A stretch of 64,000 nt of DNA from assembly GCA_027579435.1 (NCBI GenBank), contig JANBPK010000819.1, positions 62,001-126,000 on the forward strand, written 5' to 3'. The notes beneath the pieces are model-generated. The model did no database searches and had not been told where the DNA came from. It saw only the letters and a list, made by a program, of their open reading frames with translations. A program made the position numbers and the translations under genes. Position 1 is the first letter of the stretch. The number at the start of each line of letters is the position of its first letter. Shown piece after piece: positions 1 to 14,047 of the stretch. The stretch is from Candolleomyces eurysporus (lineage: Eukaryota; Basidiomycota; Agaricomycetes; Agaricales; Psathyrellaceae).

Positions 1-735
1 AGAGCATACATTTTTTNGCGCGCCATATTTCTCCAGGAAACAGTGCTTCTGATCGTTTTCTCTTCTTTCCGCTCGAGGCAGCCGATGTTTCTGATTGCGG
101 TGGTGGTTGGAATGCTTGCTCCGTATTCCAGACCGATACCTCGACCTCTTCACCACCATAAGTGAAGCTTTGTGAGTCTGACGACAATCTCCAGTCTCGC
201 AGACGAGTGGGTAGGGAAGCTTTGTCTTCTTGTGTTGGGGAGGAAGATTCTGTCAAGAATGTCGCTCTTCGTAGTGCACCGTTTGATGTACAAGAAAACA
301 CTGAACTTTCCTCACAATTAATAAATTGCTGATAATGATGAAAGAAGGGAGGCTTTACTTGGTGGTTGCAGCCAGGCCTACAAATTGGTTGTCTTTCAGA
401 TGTTTTTCTGACCATTGGCAAACCGTTTCGAGTTCATCGGCTGAGGATAAGGAATGCAGGGCGAGAGCTCCATCCGAAAAGGCTGTAGCTAGCTTTACTT
501 GCTGATGTTCAATGTGGGCCAGAGATAGACAATTGGGCTACATACTAATGAACTCTCGGCGCTTGTAACAGGACAAACTGCAATTTTTTNGGACTGCAAC
601 TCTATCGGAGGCATCTCCTCCAGTCGCTGGTAGCAGAGTATTTATCTGGGACTTTTCTTCTGGAGTAGAAGCATCTGGCTGGTATCGCAGAGCCTTGATA
701 TTGCCTAGGTCGTCGCCGAATAGAAACCTACTCAT
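1..735 (-). CDS. NSA1: Ribosome biogenesis protein NSA1 (WDR74 family), 3' end beyond window
   Basis: This is a nucleolar WD40-repeat factor of the pre-60S particle. The start is the ATG at 733-735, giving MSRFLFGDDLGNIKALRY, the typical NSA1 opening. Exon 1 ends near 543 at a GTATGT donor. A second exon (about 505-363) carries the ALALHSL blade segment and WSEKHLKDNQFVGLAA. A third exon (about 310-20) encodes SCTSNGALRR, LPTRLRDWRLS and the family signature GEIWRAK near the window edge. The n at 590 must be read as no base for the frame to continue (VQKIAVCPVTSAESS); read as a base, the protein stops soon after the next splice. The n at 17 also lies beside a homopolymer. The gene is divergent from RMD5 with 144 bp between start codons. 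The family call is from recognised motifs; exon edges are inferred. Confidence 0.87.
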
Positions 736-879
736 GGTGTGAAGAGAACAAATTTCTATGAGGCGCTCAGGTTCAATCATGGTCCAATAATGGGCACCAA
801 GTCCCACGGTCCGGATCCGGATAGTTGCAGTGATTGACGACCTCAACGACTTCCGACACTGCACTCGTCCGTCGACACG

Positions 880-2300
880 ATGGACGGCCCTCTGAAAGAA
901 CTTGGCAAACTTGAAACCTTCAGCTCTGGAAGATCAAAGGGAGCCACTATACAAGGCTCCCTGGACTCTCTCCTCAAGTCATTGCGCGAAGCTAAGGATG
1001 AAATAGCCGCGAAAGGCGTTGTGGACCCTTCTCGACTGCGAGACCTGTCGCAGGTGGCCGAGGGCAAGAAGAAGGAGATTGAAGATAAGCAGAAGGAGGT
1101 TTATTCGAGCATGTCGAGGTTCGGTAAAGCCTGGGACAAGGTGTGCTGTCTGCTTTCGTATGTCATGTGGACTATTTCTGAACATCTCTGCAGAAGTTCC
1201 CTACGGCTTTGCCAAGTTACTCTGATCTTTTCTCCTCTCCGTCTTCTGCGGCTGCTCTGGAACGAACAGTAGCGCTTCACTTGCTTAGGACTGGCCAATT
1301 CGATGTTGCAGAGACGTTCCTTGATGTGCGTTATCCATCCCAATAGCCGAGCTTTGTGCTCAATTCAGACTTGCAGGAATCCGGAGTAGAAATACCTCCC
1401 AAGCTCCGGGGACAATTTGTAGAACTGCATGAGATTTTGAAGGCTCTGCGCAACCAGAACATTGGTCCTGCACTCGAGTACGTTCTCTCGTGTTGGACGC
1501 TCCTTATTTCTTACTAATGTCTCCACAGCTGGGCCGACCGATATCAAGAGTTCTTGCAGTCGCGAGGATCGCCATTAGTTTTCTTCTTGCACCGTTCACA
1601 ATATATCCGCCTTCTTCTGTCAACCCACCCACCCGATCCGGAGGCAGCCATTGCCTACGCCAATAAGCATCTTGGACCGTTCCATGATGAGCATGAAGCC
1701 GAGCTCAGGCGACTCATGGCTTGCATCGCCTATTTACCCCTTTCGAAGCTCCAACGATCACCATATCAGGACCTAGCCCAGCCGCAGCTTCATTTCGACT
1801 TGGAGGCGTTATTCGCCAAGGAATATTGTGCGACTCTTGGTATGAGTCGGCAAGTACCACTCCGGGTTGTCGGAGATATTGGTGGAGGAGGCGCACTAGC
1901 GAGGATTGAAAAGGGAAAAAAGGTCATGAAGGATCGCAAAACCGAGTGGGCTCAGTCAGATGAGTTACCTGTGAGTCTTGTGAACCTGTTTTTGTCGGAC
2001 TTGACCTGACCCTGCATTCAGATCGAACTTCCGCTTCCTCCAGAGAATCGCTACCACTCGATATTTGCTTGTCTCGTATCCAAGGAGCAGTCTACTGAAA
2101 TCAATCCTCCTATGATGTTAGAGTGCGGTCATGTTATCTCCAAGGATAGCTTGTCAAAGTTGAATAAATCCGCTGGGTGCGTACCGCTTTGGTTTTGCTT
2201 CCGTACTATACTAATCCTCTTTGTGGCTCTTAGGCGAGCGAAGTGTCCATACTGTCCTCGAGAGACCATCAACGGCAGTGCTTTGCGGCTGTATTTCTAG
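880..2300 (+). CDS. RMD5: GID/CTLH complex E3 ubiquitin ligase subunit RMD5 (GID2/RMND5)
   Basis: This is the RING-type subunit of the GID/CTLH ubiquitin ligase, which in yeast degrades gluconeogenic enzymes. The spliced product is about 390 residues, normal for the family. The N-terminal helical part starts at MDGPLKELGK. A LisH/CTLH/CRA region follows (ALHLLRTGQFDVAETFLD, then RNQNIGPALDWADRYQEFL, then PEAAIAYANKHLGPF). The C-terminus is the divergent RMD5-type RING: CGHVISKDSLSKL, then AKCPYCPRETI and the terminal LRLYF. Five introns are inferred: 1141-1193, about 1324-1366, about 1476-1530, about 1972-2021 and about 2180-2233. Each has a GT donor and AG acceptor that join the frame. The RING is split by the last intron (SAG joined to RAKCPYC). 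Confidence 0.93.
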
Positions 2301-2712
2301 TTCAGTTTGCTGTATGTATTATTAATTCAAATGTTCATGTAACAATAGGATCAGGATCATGCAAGTACCGTGTATTGAAGTCCGTGAAGTCTGAGACGAG
2401 ACGTTTGGCATGTGTAGATAGGGCTATCTCATTTCCCCATTGGTCAAATGTTGCGATCGCTCCTATTGCTATCAGACAACTTTGCTCCACCAAAAGTTAT
2501 ACGGATGTAGAAACCAGCGTGGAAGAGTAATCGAGGGTTATTACCCTCTTTTTCGAGACTCTCATCTCGACCTTTTAAGCACGACGCTTGCCAGAGCAGA
2601 TTTTCCAGCCTACTTTCCCACTTTTCCACTTTACCCAGGTCAAGTCTCACGGCTATGCTTCGTTACTTCAATTGTTAACTGAATCTGTCATTACTAGATC
2701 CCCGCAAAACCC
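2301..2712. other. Intergenic, RMD5 3' flank and oxidoreductase 5' flank
   Basis: 412 bp between two genes transcribed in the same direction. I see no convincing coding region or repeat. Open frames here are short and without recognisable protein features. The stretch presumably holds the RMD5 terminator and the promoter of the next gene. Confidence 0.6.
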
Positions 2713-4449
2713 ATGACTTCTAATCCACCCGAGGGCAATGGGCCCTTAAGAAGGGCCACTCGCAGTTTGTCCATTGATCCCTCGAAGCTGGTCCCCATGG
2801 ATAAGTGCGTATTCCCTATCCACCGGCTTTTGCTGGGACTGATCTATGGATTACTAGAACAGAGGCTCTTCGACTTCCCGGACACTCTGACTTCAATGTG
2901 CTCTTTATCGGTGCCGGGAATATTATGTTTGGTCAGTCTATCCTTCAAGTGACTCCGTCCTCCTTGGCGGTGTTAACGAACTCGCAGGTTCTCCTGAGGG
3001 ACCATGGAACCATTCTTTCAGGCTGGAACAGTACGTTTTGCATTTAACTGTGCTCTCATTTCATTTATCGACATTACCTTCACAGCAAACTCGGTCCTCG
3101 CCTTAAGGTCGTAGGACTCGTCGATCCCAACACCCAGCGTGCAGCCGAGGCTCTCGAAAAGAAACGTGGGTCTTTCGTCGTGGCTGCTTACCAGGGCACA
3201 CACATCTGTAAGACTCTCGACGATTTCATTGGGGTGATGTCGCCCGAGGAGAAACCTCATGCTGTAATCGTTGGAAGTCCACCCATGTTCAGAGGGATCT
3301 TGCAGAAAGGTCGTGACATCGAGGCCCAGATTCTGGAACGTTTCCCCGGTGTTCCTCTCTTCGTAGAGAAGCCCATCACTACTGGTCCTCTCGAAGAGTT
3401 GAGCGAGACCCACCAGCTCGCCAAAAGGATCTCAGACTCCAAGACCATTTGCTCTGTAGGGTATGCGAATCTACTCTCTCGCTGTGCTTGGAACACTGAT
3501 TAATTGGACCGTAGGTATATGTTGCGATATCTGAAAGCTGTCCAGACGATGAAGAAAATCCTTGAAGATAACAAGCTCACCGTTATGTGCACCATTGCAC
3601 GCTATGCTTGTGCATACGAAGCTATTGCGAAGCCAGATTGGTGGGACAAATCGAAGAGGCATGTTTTACTATTCCGTCGGCGCTCCGCAGTTATCTCATG
3701 TCGTCTTATATTTAGCGCAGGACCAATCATCGAGCAGGGAACCCACTTCTGTGACCTTTCTCGCTACTTTGGAGGAGAGGTTGATATCTCCACTGTGGAA
3801 GCTCATTCCCTGGAGTGGGATGAAAACGCTGGGCAGTTGAGCAAGCTGACCATCGATGAAAGCCAGATTGCCCCAGAAAATCGTATTCCTCGTGTGACCT
3901 CTGCTACTTGGTGAGCTCATAGTTTGGTTTTTCTAGGGCTTCTCGCTGAACGTCTCGTAGGAAATACGAAAGTGGAGCAGTTGGGAGCCTCTCACACGTC
4001 GTTGCTTTGCAGGGTACCTTGTACAGCTGTGAACTTGAGGTCTTTGCTGATGGCTATCAACTGAAGTAAGTCTCTTATAGCATTGCTTTCGCAGATAAAC
4101 TTACCGACAGCATGGTTTGAAGGCTGGTGAATCCCTATCTCACTCCTGTTCTCTACATCCGGAAACCTGGAGATGACAACGAAACGAGCATAACCTTCGC
4201 AGACGATGATCCATTCTTCTCCGAAATCTCTCATTTCATCGACACCATAGAGGGACGCGAAGAGAACGAGCCCAGAATCCTGAGCTCCTTTGACGGTATG
4301 AACGCTCCCTCATTTGCACAGAATCATCGCTAATTCCATCCCTGTTAGACGCTGCGCGTTCGTATGAGCTCACTTGGGCTATCCGTCGCGCAACTGAGCG
4401 ATCTCGAGCCCGAGCACTGGCTGCTAAAAATACTATCCGACCGCTTTGA
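2713..4449 (+). CDS. Gfo/Idh/MocA-family NAD(P)-dependent oxidoreductase
   Basis: A Rossmann-fold dehydrogenase of the glucose-fructose oxidoreductase/inositol dehydrogenase family; substrate unknown. The start MTSNPPEGNGPLRR is the first ATG of the open exon. The nucleotide-binding segment is NVLFIGAGNIMFG, followed by LKVVGLVDPN. The family's EKP motif is present in PLFVEKPITTGP. The C-terminal half has GTHFCDLSRYFGGEV, the usual site of the catalytic His, and ends in TIRPL at the TGA 4447-4449. Introns interrupt the gene around 2800, 2935-2988, 3020-3087, 3463-3515, 3655-3720, 3911-3960, 4065-4125 and 4295-4347. Total length is about 440 residues. It resembles the fungal proteins annotated only as 'NAD-binding Rossmann fold oxidoreductase'. 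The family is certain, the reaction is not. Confidence 0.88.
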
Positions 4450-4595
4450 ATGCGTTGTGTACGGCTTCTTTTCTTTTTTTGAATATCAAATTAATTGTTC
4501 TTGATACACGGAAGGAGATGTAAACAGAGGTGTAATTTGAACCACCAGAATTTAAATAGACATATCGCACAAAATTCGGGTTCTGGTGCAAGGAA

Positions 4596-5504
4596 TCATA
4601 GACTCTCTTCTGAAGGCTCTTCTGTTCTCGAGCGCTTAGAGCTGCCTTCACCGTTGTTTGAGTTATCTACCGGTTCCGCTGAGGCCTTGCGTTTAGCCAC
4701 GGGACGCTTTGATTTCTCCCTGGCTGCAACTTTGTCCCATTCTTCCTGCAAATGCTGCTTGAGGGTTGGAATGTTCTTCATGGTCTTTTTACATTTCCAA
4801 CACTCCAAGTCTGCTTTCAGCAGAGCTTCGTGTGACTTTACGTCCAGTCGTGCCATCTAATTGACCCAGGACTGAGTTCACGTCGTCCAATAATTCAAAA
4901 AAAAGGACATACCCGATTGAAATACGAAGGTTCTGCTTCGAACCACGAAAGAACATCGTCGATGTGGAGGAAGAAACCAAGCGAAGGATGGAACGAATTG
5001 TAGTGTTTCTTGTTCTTCATCCTCTCAGACACCAAGTCCGCCGACAAGACGTGAAGGTGTAAGTGCCTATGTGCAACGCGAAAACACGCGTATTTCACCA
5101 CAATATGAGTATACCAGAACTCGAGAGAGAATTGAAATGAACGCCATTCACACCATGGAAGGTACAGCATGGAATCCAATCCATACGTCCCATTTATACC
5201 CGTACCTCTCCACCATCTCCTCTTCAATCTCTTTCTTTACCTCGAGAGCTTCAGACTTGAGCCCCGTCACAAGTTCCCTAGCCTTTTCTTTGTCAGTCTG
5301 CAGCAGGGCCTTGAGGTTTGCGACGTCGCGTTCAGAATAGCCGGCGTCATCGTGTAGACGAGGAAGAATCAGAAAGTGGAAGGTAGATTTAGGATACGCA
5401 TCGAATATGGTGAAGAATTTCTCAGAAGAGCGAAACAGGATGGACGAGGGCAACTTGTCCGCGGGTTTGAGAGCGTAGGTGCGAAGTATGGTCAAGTTCG
5501 ACAT
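4596..5504 (-). CDS. HNT3: Aprataxin-like HIT-domain DNA repair hydrolase (HNT3)
   Basis: Aprataxin removes AMP from abortive DNA-ligation intermediates. The HIT domain begins with SSILFRSSEKFFTIFDAYPK and contains FHFLILPRLH. The catalytic histidine triad sits in MVHLHLHVLSADL and is formed by joining exons across an intron of about 80 nt (about 5070-5150). A C-terminal zinc-binding segment follows (LECWKCKKTM then LKQHLQEEW), which separates aprataxins from other HIT proteins. The tail KRKASAEPVDN through SKRSRTEEPSEESL is basic and low complexity, suggesting nuclear location. The start is ATG 5502-5504 (MSNLTILRTY). The in-frame codon six bases upstream is GTG, not a start. About 225 residues; an FHA domain like that of human aprataxin is absent, as in other fungi. 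Confidence 0.9.
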
Positions 5505-5672
5505 AGTCACGGTGCTGGCAATGGGACTGAGAGTGACTCAGTGAGTGTTCAAATTCAAAAACGTAAAGCGTGTACATATTATATAACGAGCAAGGGCGGA
5601 TGATGCACGATACTATACAGGCAAAAATCAGGATACAATGTGTCAACTAGAGTCATCTACGGATACATGCTT

Positions 5673-8600
5673 TCAATTCGTCTTTAGTAGATTTCTCAAA
5701 TCCTCTGACAACTCGATACCGGCGAGGGTTGCTTTGTCCTGGCGCTCCTTCCCCAGGGAACCCCGGTGCCGCAGGCCCTCACTTCCTTCACCTTCCTCTG
5801 CTTTCCGTCGATCTATATCGGCAACTATTTGAGCAAAAGACAAGAAAAGAACTTCGGCCTGAGCGAGGGTTGAATCCAGTTCGATCGTCATACTAAGCTC
5901 GTTGCAATACTACAAGAAAATCAGCGCAGGAATCGGGAAAATGGAGAGACAAACGCACCTTGAGGACTTCGTCGAACTATGATAGAATCTATGGTTAGCT
6001 ATTGCTGCTCGAAAATGCAATCACAATGTTTACCTCAACCAGATACCTCAGAATCATGTCCCGGTGGGATTCCAGCACAGCCAAAGCGATGAATAGGACG
6101 AAACTAGAACTGTAGTAATCCGTCCAGAGGACTTCCCATAGCCGCAACACATCGTCGAAAGGGAACTCTCGTTTGAATGCGATGAGCACCCAGCTAAGAA
6201 CCGGAGAAGTGAGGTAAGTGACATGATAGAGGACCAGAAAGTGAGAATACCAACCGGAAGCAGAAGAACAGGTTCAAGCCATCCGTTTTTTCTATAAAGG
6301 CTTTCAGAATTTTCCTCAATGATGGAGTCAACAACACTCACCTAGATGTCTGTACAGTTCTGGATCCATAGCCTCGATGAGCTGCTGCAAGGTTAACAGC
6401 TGCTGTTTCATTCCACTTTGGTCGCGTAGGAAGTTCTTTTTCTGTCGTCACAATTAGCTATGTAATTGACACAGGATGAGGCATGGTTGGTCTCCTACCA
6501 TCTTTTTCATGTACTGGACGAAACACCAGAAAGTCATTTCTTCATTTCCGGCGAAAACCACGTAAATTGGTGCGCAAAGATCTGACATTCCTTGCACATA
6601 TCCTGAGCAACTGTCAGAAACCATTTTTGGGACAAAAAGCGGGAATGTTACCCAAGTCCTTCTCAAAGAAATTGTACGTCAACAAGATGCTTGCCATGCG
6701 ATCGACATGTTCATTACTAGGAGACTGTGCCCCAATATCGCACATGTTGGGCGATATTGTCGAATACCGTTTGCTGAGGCCCTTCTCGTCGTCCAGATCT
6801 GTCGTGGATATTTCAGCGGGTGCGGCGAATAGTGGTTGAGTGCGATCAGTACGACGACAATCGACGTCTATCCGATGCCTCTCCTACTTCAAAGTTAGTA
6901 TCAACGTCCAAGAAAGAGAACAAGTCGGGCTAACCTCTATGACATCCTGTCTATCGAACACTTCTGGAACCCCACACCACTCGTTCTTAGTGTCCTGATA
7001 TTGCTGCCTAGACGGGGATCGTGAGCCGGTTGACTATGAGAAGCAAAACCACAGTCAAGCTTACTGTTTTGCTTTCCAAGCAGCTTCTCTTTCTTCCGTG
7101 GTGACATCCCATTCATGAACCCCGAGAATAAACGGCCAAATCTTCTGCCTAGTAGACGCCTTGGGCACAACTCCCCTCCTGAAGATCTCCTGCTTCATCT
7201 CCTCCACTCGTATCTTCGGTCTCCCATCCTCTCCAAACCAGAGATCCCAAGTCTGTTCATCAACAGGGTGCGCCGGATTCCGAGACGACTTCGGCGAAGG
7301 CAAGTTCGACGTTGAATGGAGCAACTCAAAGACGCCCAGCGACGAACTCTCTTCAGCAAGGTTAGACGAAGCCGAAGGTAATGTCTGAGCCTCTCTCCGC
7401 CGTGCACGCTCCCCCTCTTCCGCCACAATCCTGGCCCATCGTGCCAAATAGACTCGAGCACTTTCGAATTCGCCCACACCGCCCTTCTCGACCCAGCTAC
7501 CCCACTCTCCGTTTGCGTTCACCAAGCTTCGCACAGGATCAGGTAGGTGGGGGACAATTGGCTTGGCCAGGGGATGAGACAAGATATTCTGGGCCGCATG
7601 TCGAGTTGCTCTCGTTATATTAGAAAACGACTGCAAAAGAGCCATGCGAGCCTGCGAAGTAGATTGTGATGGAGTCAGTGGGGGAGAGCCGAGGGATCTA
7701 TGGAGTACGGATGATCGTTCCGAATATGGATTGCTGCTGGATGCAAGCGGTTTCGGGCGTCTATGTGCAGGGATAGGGGAGTGCGAATTGGTGAAGGATG
7801 ATTGGGCAAGAATGTCATCCACAGCATCGTCAGCGAAGATCTGGGTGGAGTGAGCTTCAACGTCTGCTCTCGATGGATCAATCAAGAAAAGGGATGGTTG
7901 GAGAGTGGACCTCAGGACATGGGCGTATTGCCTGAGCCTGGCAAGCAGGTCTTCGCCTCCCCATGAGTTGACTGGTTTGGGTACGTGAGTGACACCCTCA
8001 GTTGGAGGTGGTGGATACGATGTGACGGAGCTTCTGGGACTTTGAAGTGTAAACGAATGGGACTCGTCGTCGTGAAACTGGAGTGTGGGCAAGGTATCGC
8101 CGTTGATGAGATTGATAGCAATAGATCCATCTAAGCAAGCGAAAAAGTCATGGGGAGTCAGCGAATGGAGGCTGGTATGCAGTGCATTACGTACACCAAG
8201 AGGAGAGGTTGGGAGGATGGACGATGAGGGAGTAGATGGAGGTCAGAGGGACCGAGAATGCATAAGACTCTGGTCGTTGGAAGGGCATATCGATGAGAAC
8301 GACGTCTGCATAATTGGATAGCTAGTGAGCACTGGGATAGAATAGAAATGGAAGGACCACTCACCATCTTCCTCGTCCTCCACACCTGCCCTCTCTTCTA
8401 TTCTCACAAACTTATCCCATTCAGTGGTGCCCTTCTCGTTCAGCAAAGTCTCAGGAATCCATGCGAGCAGATAAATAGGATTGGTTGCTTCCTGGAGTCG
8501 GCATGAGTGCAAGAACCAGAGACTCTGCTGTGAAGTATCTTACTCGTTTCACTAGCGCTACAAACCCTGGGATGTTATCCCGTGCGTATGCGGTTGGATG

Positions 8601-8846
8601 AACATATACTTTGGACTTGCTGTAAAGCAGTCTGTATCTTTCCTCTTCAGGGGCGTTGGCATCGACAGACGACGTTGCAGAGTCTGTCCGCTTGATCTCG
8701 ACCATAGATTCCGACTGGTCCCAGGGTAAGAGCGATTCGTTAGTTGATTTAACAGCATTATGGGGAGTAAAGAGACATACCGAGAGTGTTGACAAGTTGC
8801 TGTCTAGAGAGGTATCAGAATAAGGAGAGTGAAGGCCTTCAACCAT
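5673..8846 (-). CDS. GYP7: GYP7-type Rab GTPase-activating protein (TBC domain)
   Basis: A GAP for Ypt7/Rab7-like GTPases, related to human TBC1D15. The N-terminal PH-like region contains LLYSKSKVYVHPTAYARDN and PIYLLAWIPE. A long linker (about 7900-7300) is rich in Ser and Pro. The TBC domain opens with IWPFILGVHEWD. Both catalytic fingers are present: IDVDCRR (IxxDxxR, about 6850-6875) and GYVQGMSDL (YxQ, about 6590-6610). FPFDDVLRLWEVLWTDY is the typical TBC end. The protein ends LRNLLKTN at 5673. The start at ATG 8844-8846 is supported by a clean intron (GTATGT donor, CTAAC branch site, CAG) that joins SNLSTLS in frame to SESMVEIKR. A start at 8705 within the second exon is the alternative. 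Many introns; roughly 800 residues. Confidence 0.92.
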
Positions 8847-9280
8847 GAAAAAGAGGGCCCTTACAAGGGTCTAGAAATGGATAATTCGCCAAGATGGCTG
8901 CGCCGCTGCCACTTGCTGCGTAGGCGTCATAGTCACGTGTACCCAATCCCCATTTATCTTTAGCGCGCAGCCAAAAGGCAAGAAATTGAGGCAGCATAAG
9001 ACGCGGAAATGTGGAAATACAGAGTCAAGGGAGAGGCCAGGTAGCTCAAGGATATGAAAGGAGGAATGGTGAATGGAATGAACATGAAGGTTGGGGTTGT
9101 GCCATCCCATTCATACAGCTGCGCTGCATGCATCAACTGAATAACAGTTCACAACGAGTTTCTCGCACTGCGCAGGCACATGCCGTCGGTCAGAAGGCTC
9201 GAGAAGTTTCATGAAGAGGAATGAATAAAGTATCGAGTCAATACAGGATCATGTGGACGTCATCTACTAAGCAGCGCAGT
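8847..9280. other. Intergenic between GYP7 promoter and RPS21 terminator
   Basis: 434 bp without a supported gene. It contains the 5' flank of the GAP gene and the 3' flank of RPS21. The short open frames lack recognisable features, and I see no repeat. Confidence 0.55.
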
Positions 9281-9726
9281 TTACTTTTGGTACGACCAGA
9301 CATTTCGCAGGACTGCGAGATAGCAACGACGTGGAATCAGCACGCGAAAACCGAGTGAAAGATATTCTGGATACTCACGTCCTGCCCTGGTTGCCAATCG
9401 GTTCAGAGAGTCATCGCTCTCACCCTGAGATCTCACTTGTCCGCAGAGAGCGAAGGTGGTGGAGGTGGGTAGAGCCTTGCCATTGGCGTCAACGTCAGCA
9501 ATGACGATCTGGACGGAGGCGTGGTCCTTGGAGGTAATCAGGCGGTCTAGAAGGAGGCAAAGGAGGTTGGTATAAGAATGTGTAACTTGTATTGATGTTG
9601 GCTCGACGTACTGGTCGCCGAGCACTTGCGGGGAACGTAGAGATCGACAAGGATACCCTATATTCCACCCTATTCAGCACTTTGTCGAGTCCTAAATAGC
9701 AGATTACTCACAGCGTCGTTTTCCAT
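9281..9726 (-). CDS. RPS21: 40S ribosomal protein S21 (eS21)
   Basis: A small-subunit ribosomal protein of about 87 residues. Exon 1 encodes only MENDA (ATG 9724-9726). Exon 2 begins GILVDLYVPRKCSAT. Exon 3 carries the invariant ITSKDHASVQI, IADVDANGKAL, TFALCGQVRSQGESDDSLNR. The last exon is LLRNVWSYQK. Three introns are visible: after the first five codons, after the CSAT segment, and before LLRNVW. The many short exons in a tiny gene are typical of fungal ribosomal protein genes. Confidence 0.96.
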
Positions 9727-9928
9727 TTTATCGTCGAGAGCGTTGTCTAGCGGACAGTACAATTGGTTGGGAGAACGTGCAGGAGCGTGAGAGAATTTGG
9801 CGTAAAACTGTACAGTTGTAGCTCAGTTTGGATACGGCATCGCGGCTGGAATTGGACTTGTTCAGTTCGCACTCTGTGCTAAACAAAGTCTACATGCAAT
9901 ATTATGCAAACGAACCCTGTAAATGTAT

Positions 9929-11413
9929 CTACAAGTCTACCACCGTAAACCCCTTGGGAAACACCTGTCTAACATTCATATTTATCCGGGTCGTCTCAAG
10001 ATATTCTGCGAATGGAGCCCAGTCATTATCATCAGAGGCATTTCTCAAGTGTCCAGGCAAAGTGCCCTCCAGAATACGGGGGACACCATGGTACGCTCTT
10101 CTGCACGACCCCGACATAATAACCACGTCTCCAGATCGTAGGAGGATAGCTACCGGATCGGTGTCTCTGGTCTTTCCTCCAATCAAAAACACCGCTGCGT
10201 TCCCGAGCCTACACGAATTGAGTCCAACATCATTTCATTTGCAAAAGTCAAGACATACGAGATAGAAACCAGTGGTGAGGTGGAGCAGACCTCGGAGCGG
10301 TCAACGTGAGCCATTAGCGTGTCCTATCACATTCATTGAGCCCGATCCACAACACAAACATCAGGACACTCTCACCTTGGTCTGATAGAAATTAACGATC
10401 CCTGCGTCCGGCTCTAGACCCGCAATCAGCCACAGCGAACGAGGAGGAAAGAGACGATCATTACCGTATGTCTCCCCCCAAGACTTCCACTCGGGATCGC
10501 TTTGGTCCCATTCCACGTCCTCTGTCCCATCATACACTTGATTCCAGTCGACAGCTTCCACAGCACTCTTGCATATACTCCGCACCTGTGGGTCGATCTC
10601 TCCCTTTCCACGCGAGAAATCGTATTGCTTTGTCCCCCAGTGATAGTACCAGCCAATGTTTGCCCACCTCAATTTATATAGAAGAGCAGATATAGGTGTC
10701 GGCTGAACAGAAGCCGAAGGAGCGGGAAGGGGTTTGGGGGGTGGCTGCAAGGTCGCGATAGTTCTCTGGAGATAGAGGGGTGTTGTCGATTAGCTGACGA
10801 GGACCTGAAGATGGTGGCTCTACGACATCAGAGTCGATGGCTTTGGGTTGAACGGTGAGCTCTTCCCCGACGGAATTATGATGGATGTAAGAATTCCATA
10901 GGCCATCTCCGGGAAGATGGTAATGGGTGTCGAGATTGGTAGGGTTGGGATCTCGAGCTTGCTTTCCGAGGGACCAGCGCACGAGCTCTCTCTGTTGGGC
11001 TGGCTGAAGGAAGGAAGGTAGAATAACGAGGCCTAAATGTAGATAGAGGGAACGACATTTATTGGGATCGGCAGTATAGTACATGGCGAAGCTTGCGCAC
11101 CAGGGATTGCTGGTATTACACACGCGTTACTCGAGCCTGAAAGCCTCCTGTATTCAAAAGGAGAGGCAGATCCCTGCCAGACACCCTGAGCCAGTTCTTG
11201 TTGCCGAGATTCATCTAGTCGAGCGAGATCGAGGACTTGGGACAGATCAGGAGGCGGAAACCTTGCTTTGAATCGCTTCTCTGCTGCTCGGAAAGGGGTC
11301 CAATCTTGGTCAACGGTCGGCCTGTTCTTGGTGGCCTTGTAAAACTGCCTGCGTGCCCTCTTGTAGGCAGCAGAGTTGGGGTCGAGGAGCTCCGCGGTGG
11401 TGGTAGTGGACAT
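9929..11413 (-). CDS. ALKBH1-like Fe(II)/2-oxoglutarate dioxygenase
   Basis: An AlkB-family dioxygenase that oxidatively demethylates nucleic acid. ALKBH1 relatives act on tRNA and DNA. The N-terminal extension (MSTTTTAELLDPNSAAYKRA to about residue 120) precedes the fold. The core has LRWANIGWYYHWGTKQYDF, the substrate-lid region, GLEPDAGIVNFYQTK, and the iron ligands HVD in TLMAHVDRSEV (just after the intron near 10375). The distal His is in RRAYHGVPRI and the 2-oxoglutarate Arg is in INMNVRQVFP. FLIGGKTRDTDPVAI is characteristic of the family. It ends VVDL at 9929. About 410 residues. It is divergent from LETM1, with 134 bp between starts. The ALKBH1 subfamily call rests on overall resemblance. 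Confidence 0.87.
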
Positions 11414-11547
11414 GGGGAAAGGCGATGAACAACAGGGACAAACAAAGGCAGAACATGACGAGTGATGGAAAAGTCGGCAAGCGTAATTTGGAAGCCATCC
11501 TCAACCTTGAATATCCCATACAACTCCCTCTAATTTCGCGTTAATTT

Positions 11548-13798
<2,251 letters not shown>

Positions 13799-14047
13799 AT
13801 TGCTAAATCACATGGATAGACCCTACCTTAATTTTTTGGCATATAGAACTAATCCAACGTACTCTGCCCTATAGCTATATAGAAGCTGATTCTTGGACTT
13901 GAATTACATTCCAGGTGGCATTAGATACAGCAAAAATGACATATTGCGAGCAATGAATGGATCATCCTATTCCAAATGGCAGTTGAAAGCAAAGTAGCAG
14001 AGCATTAAATCATTATAATGACATGGCGAATGACCGATGTCCGAAAC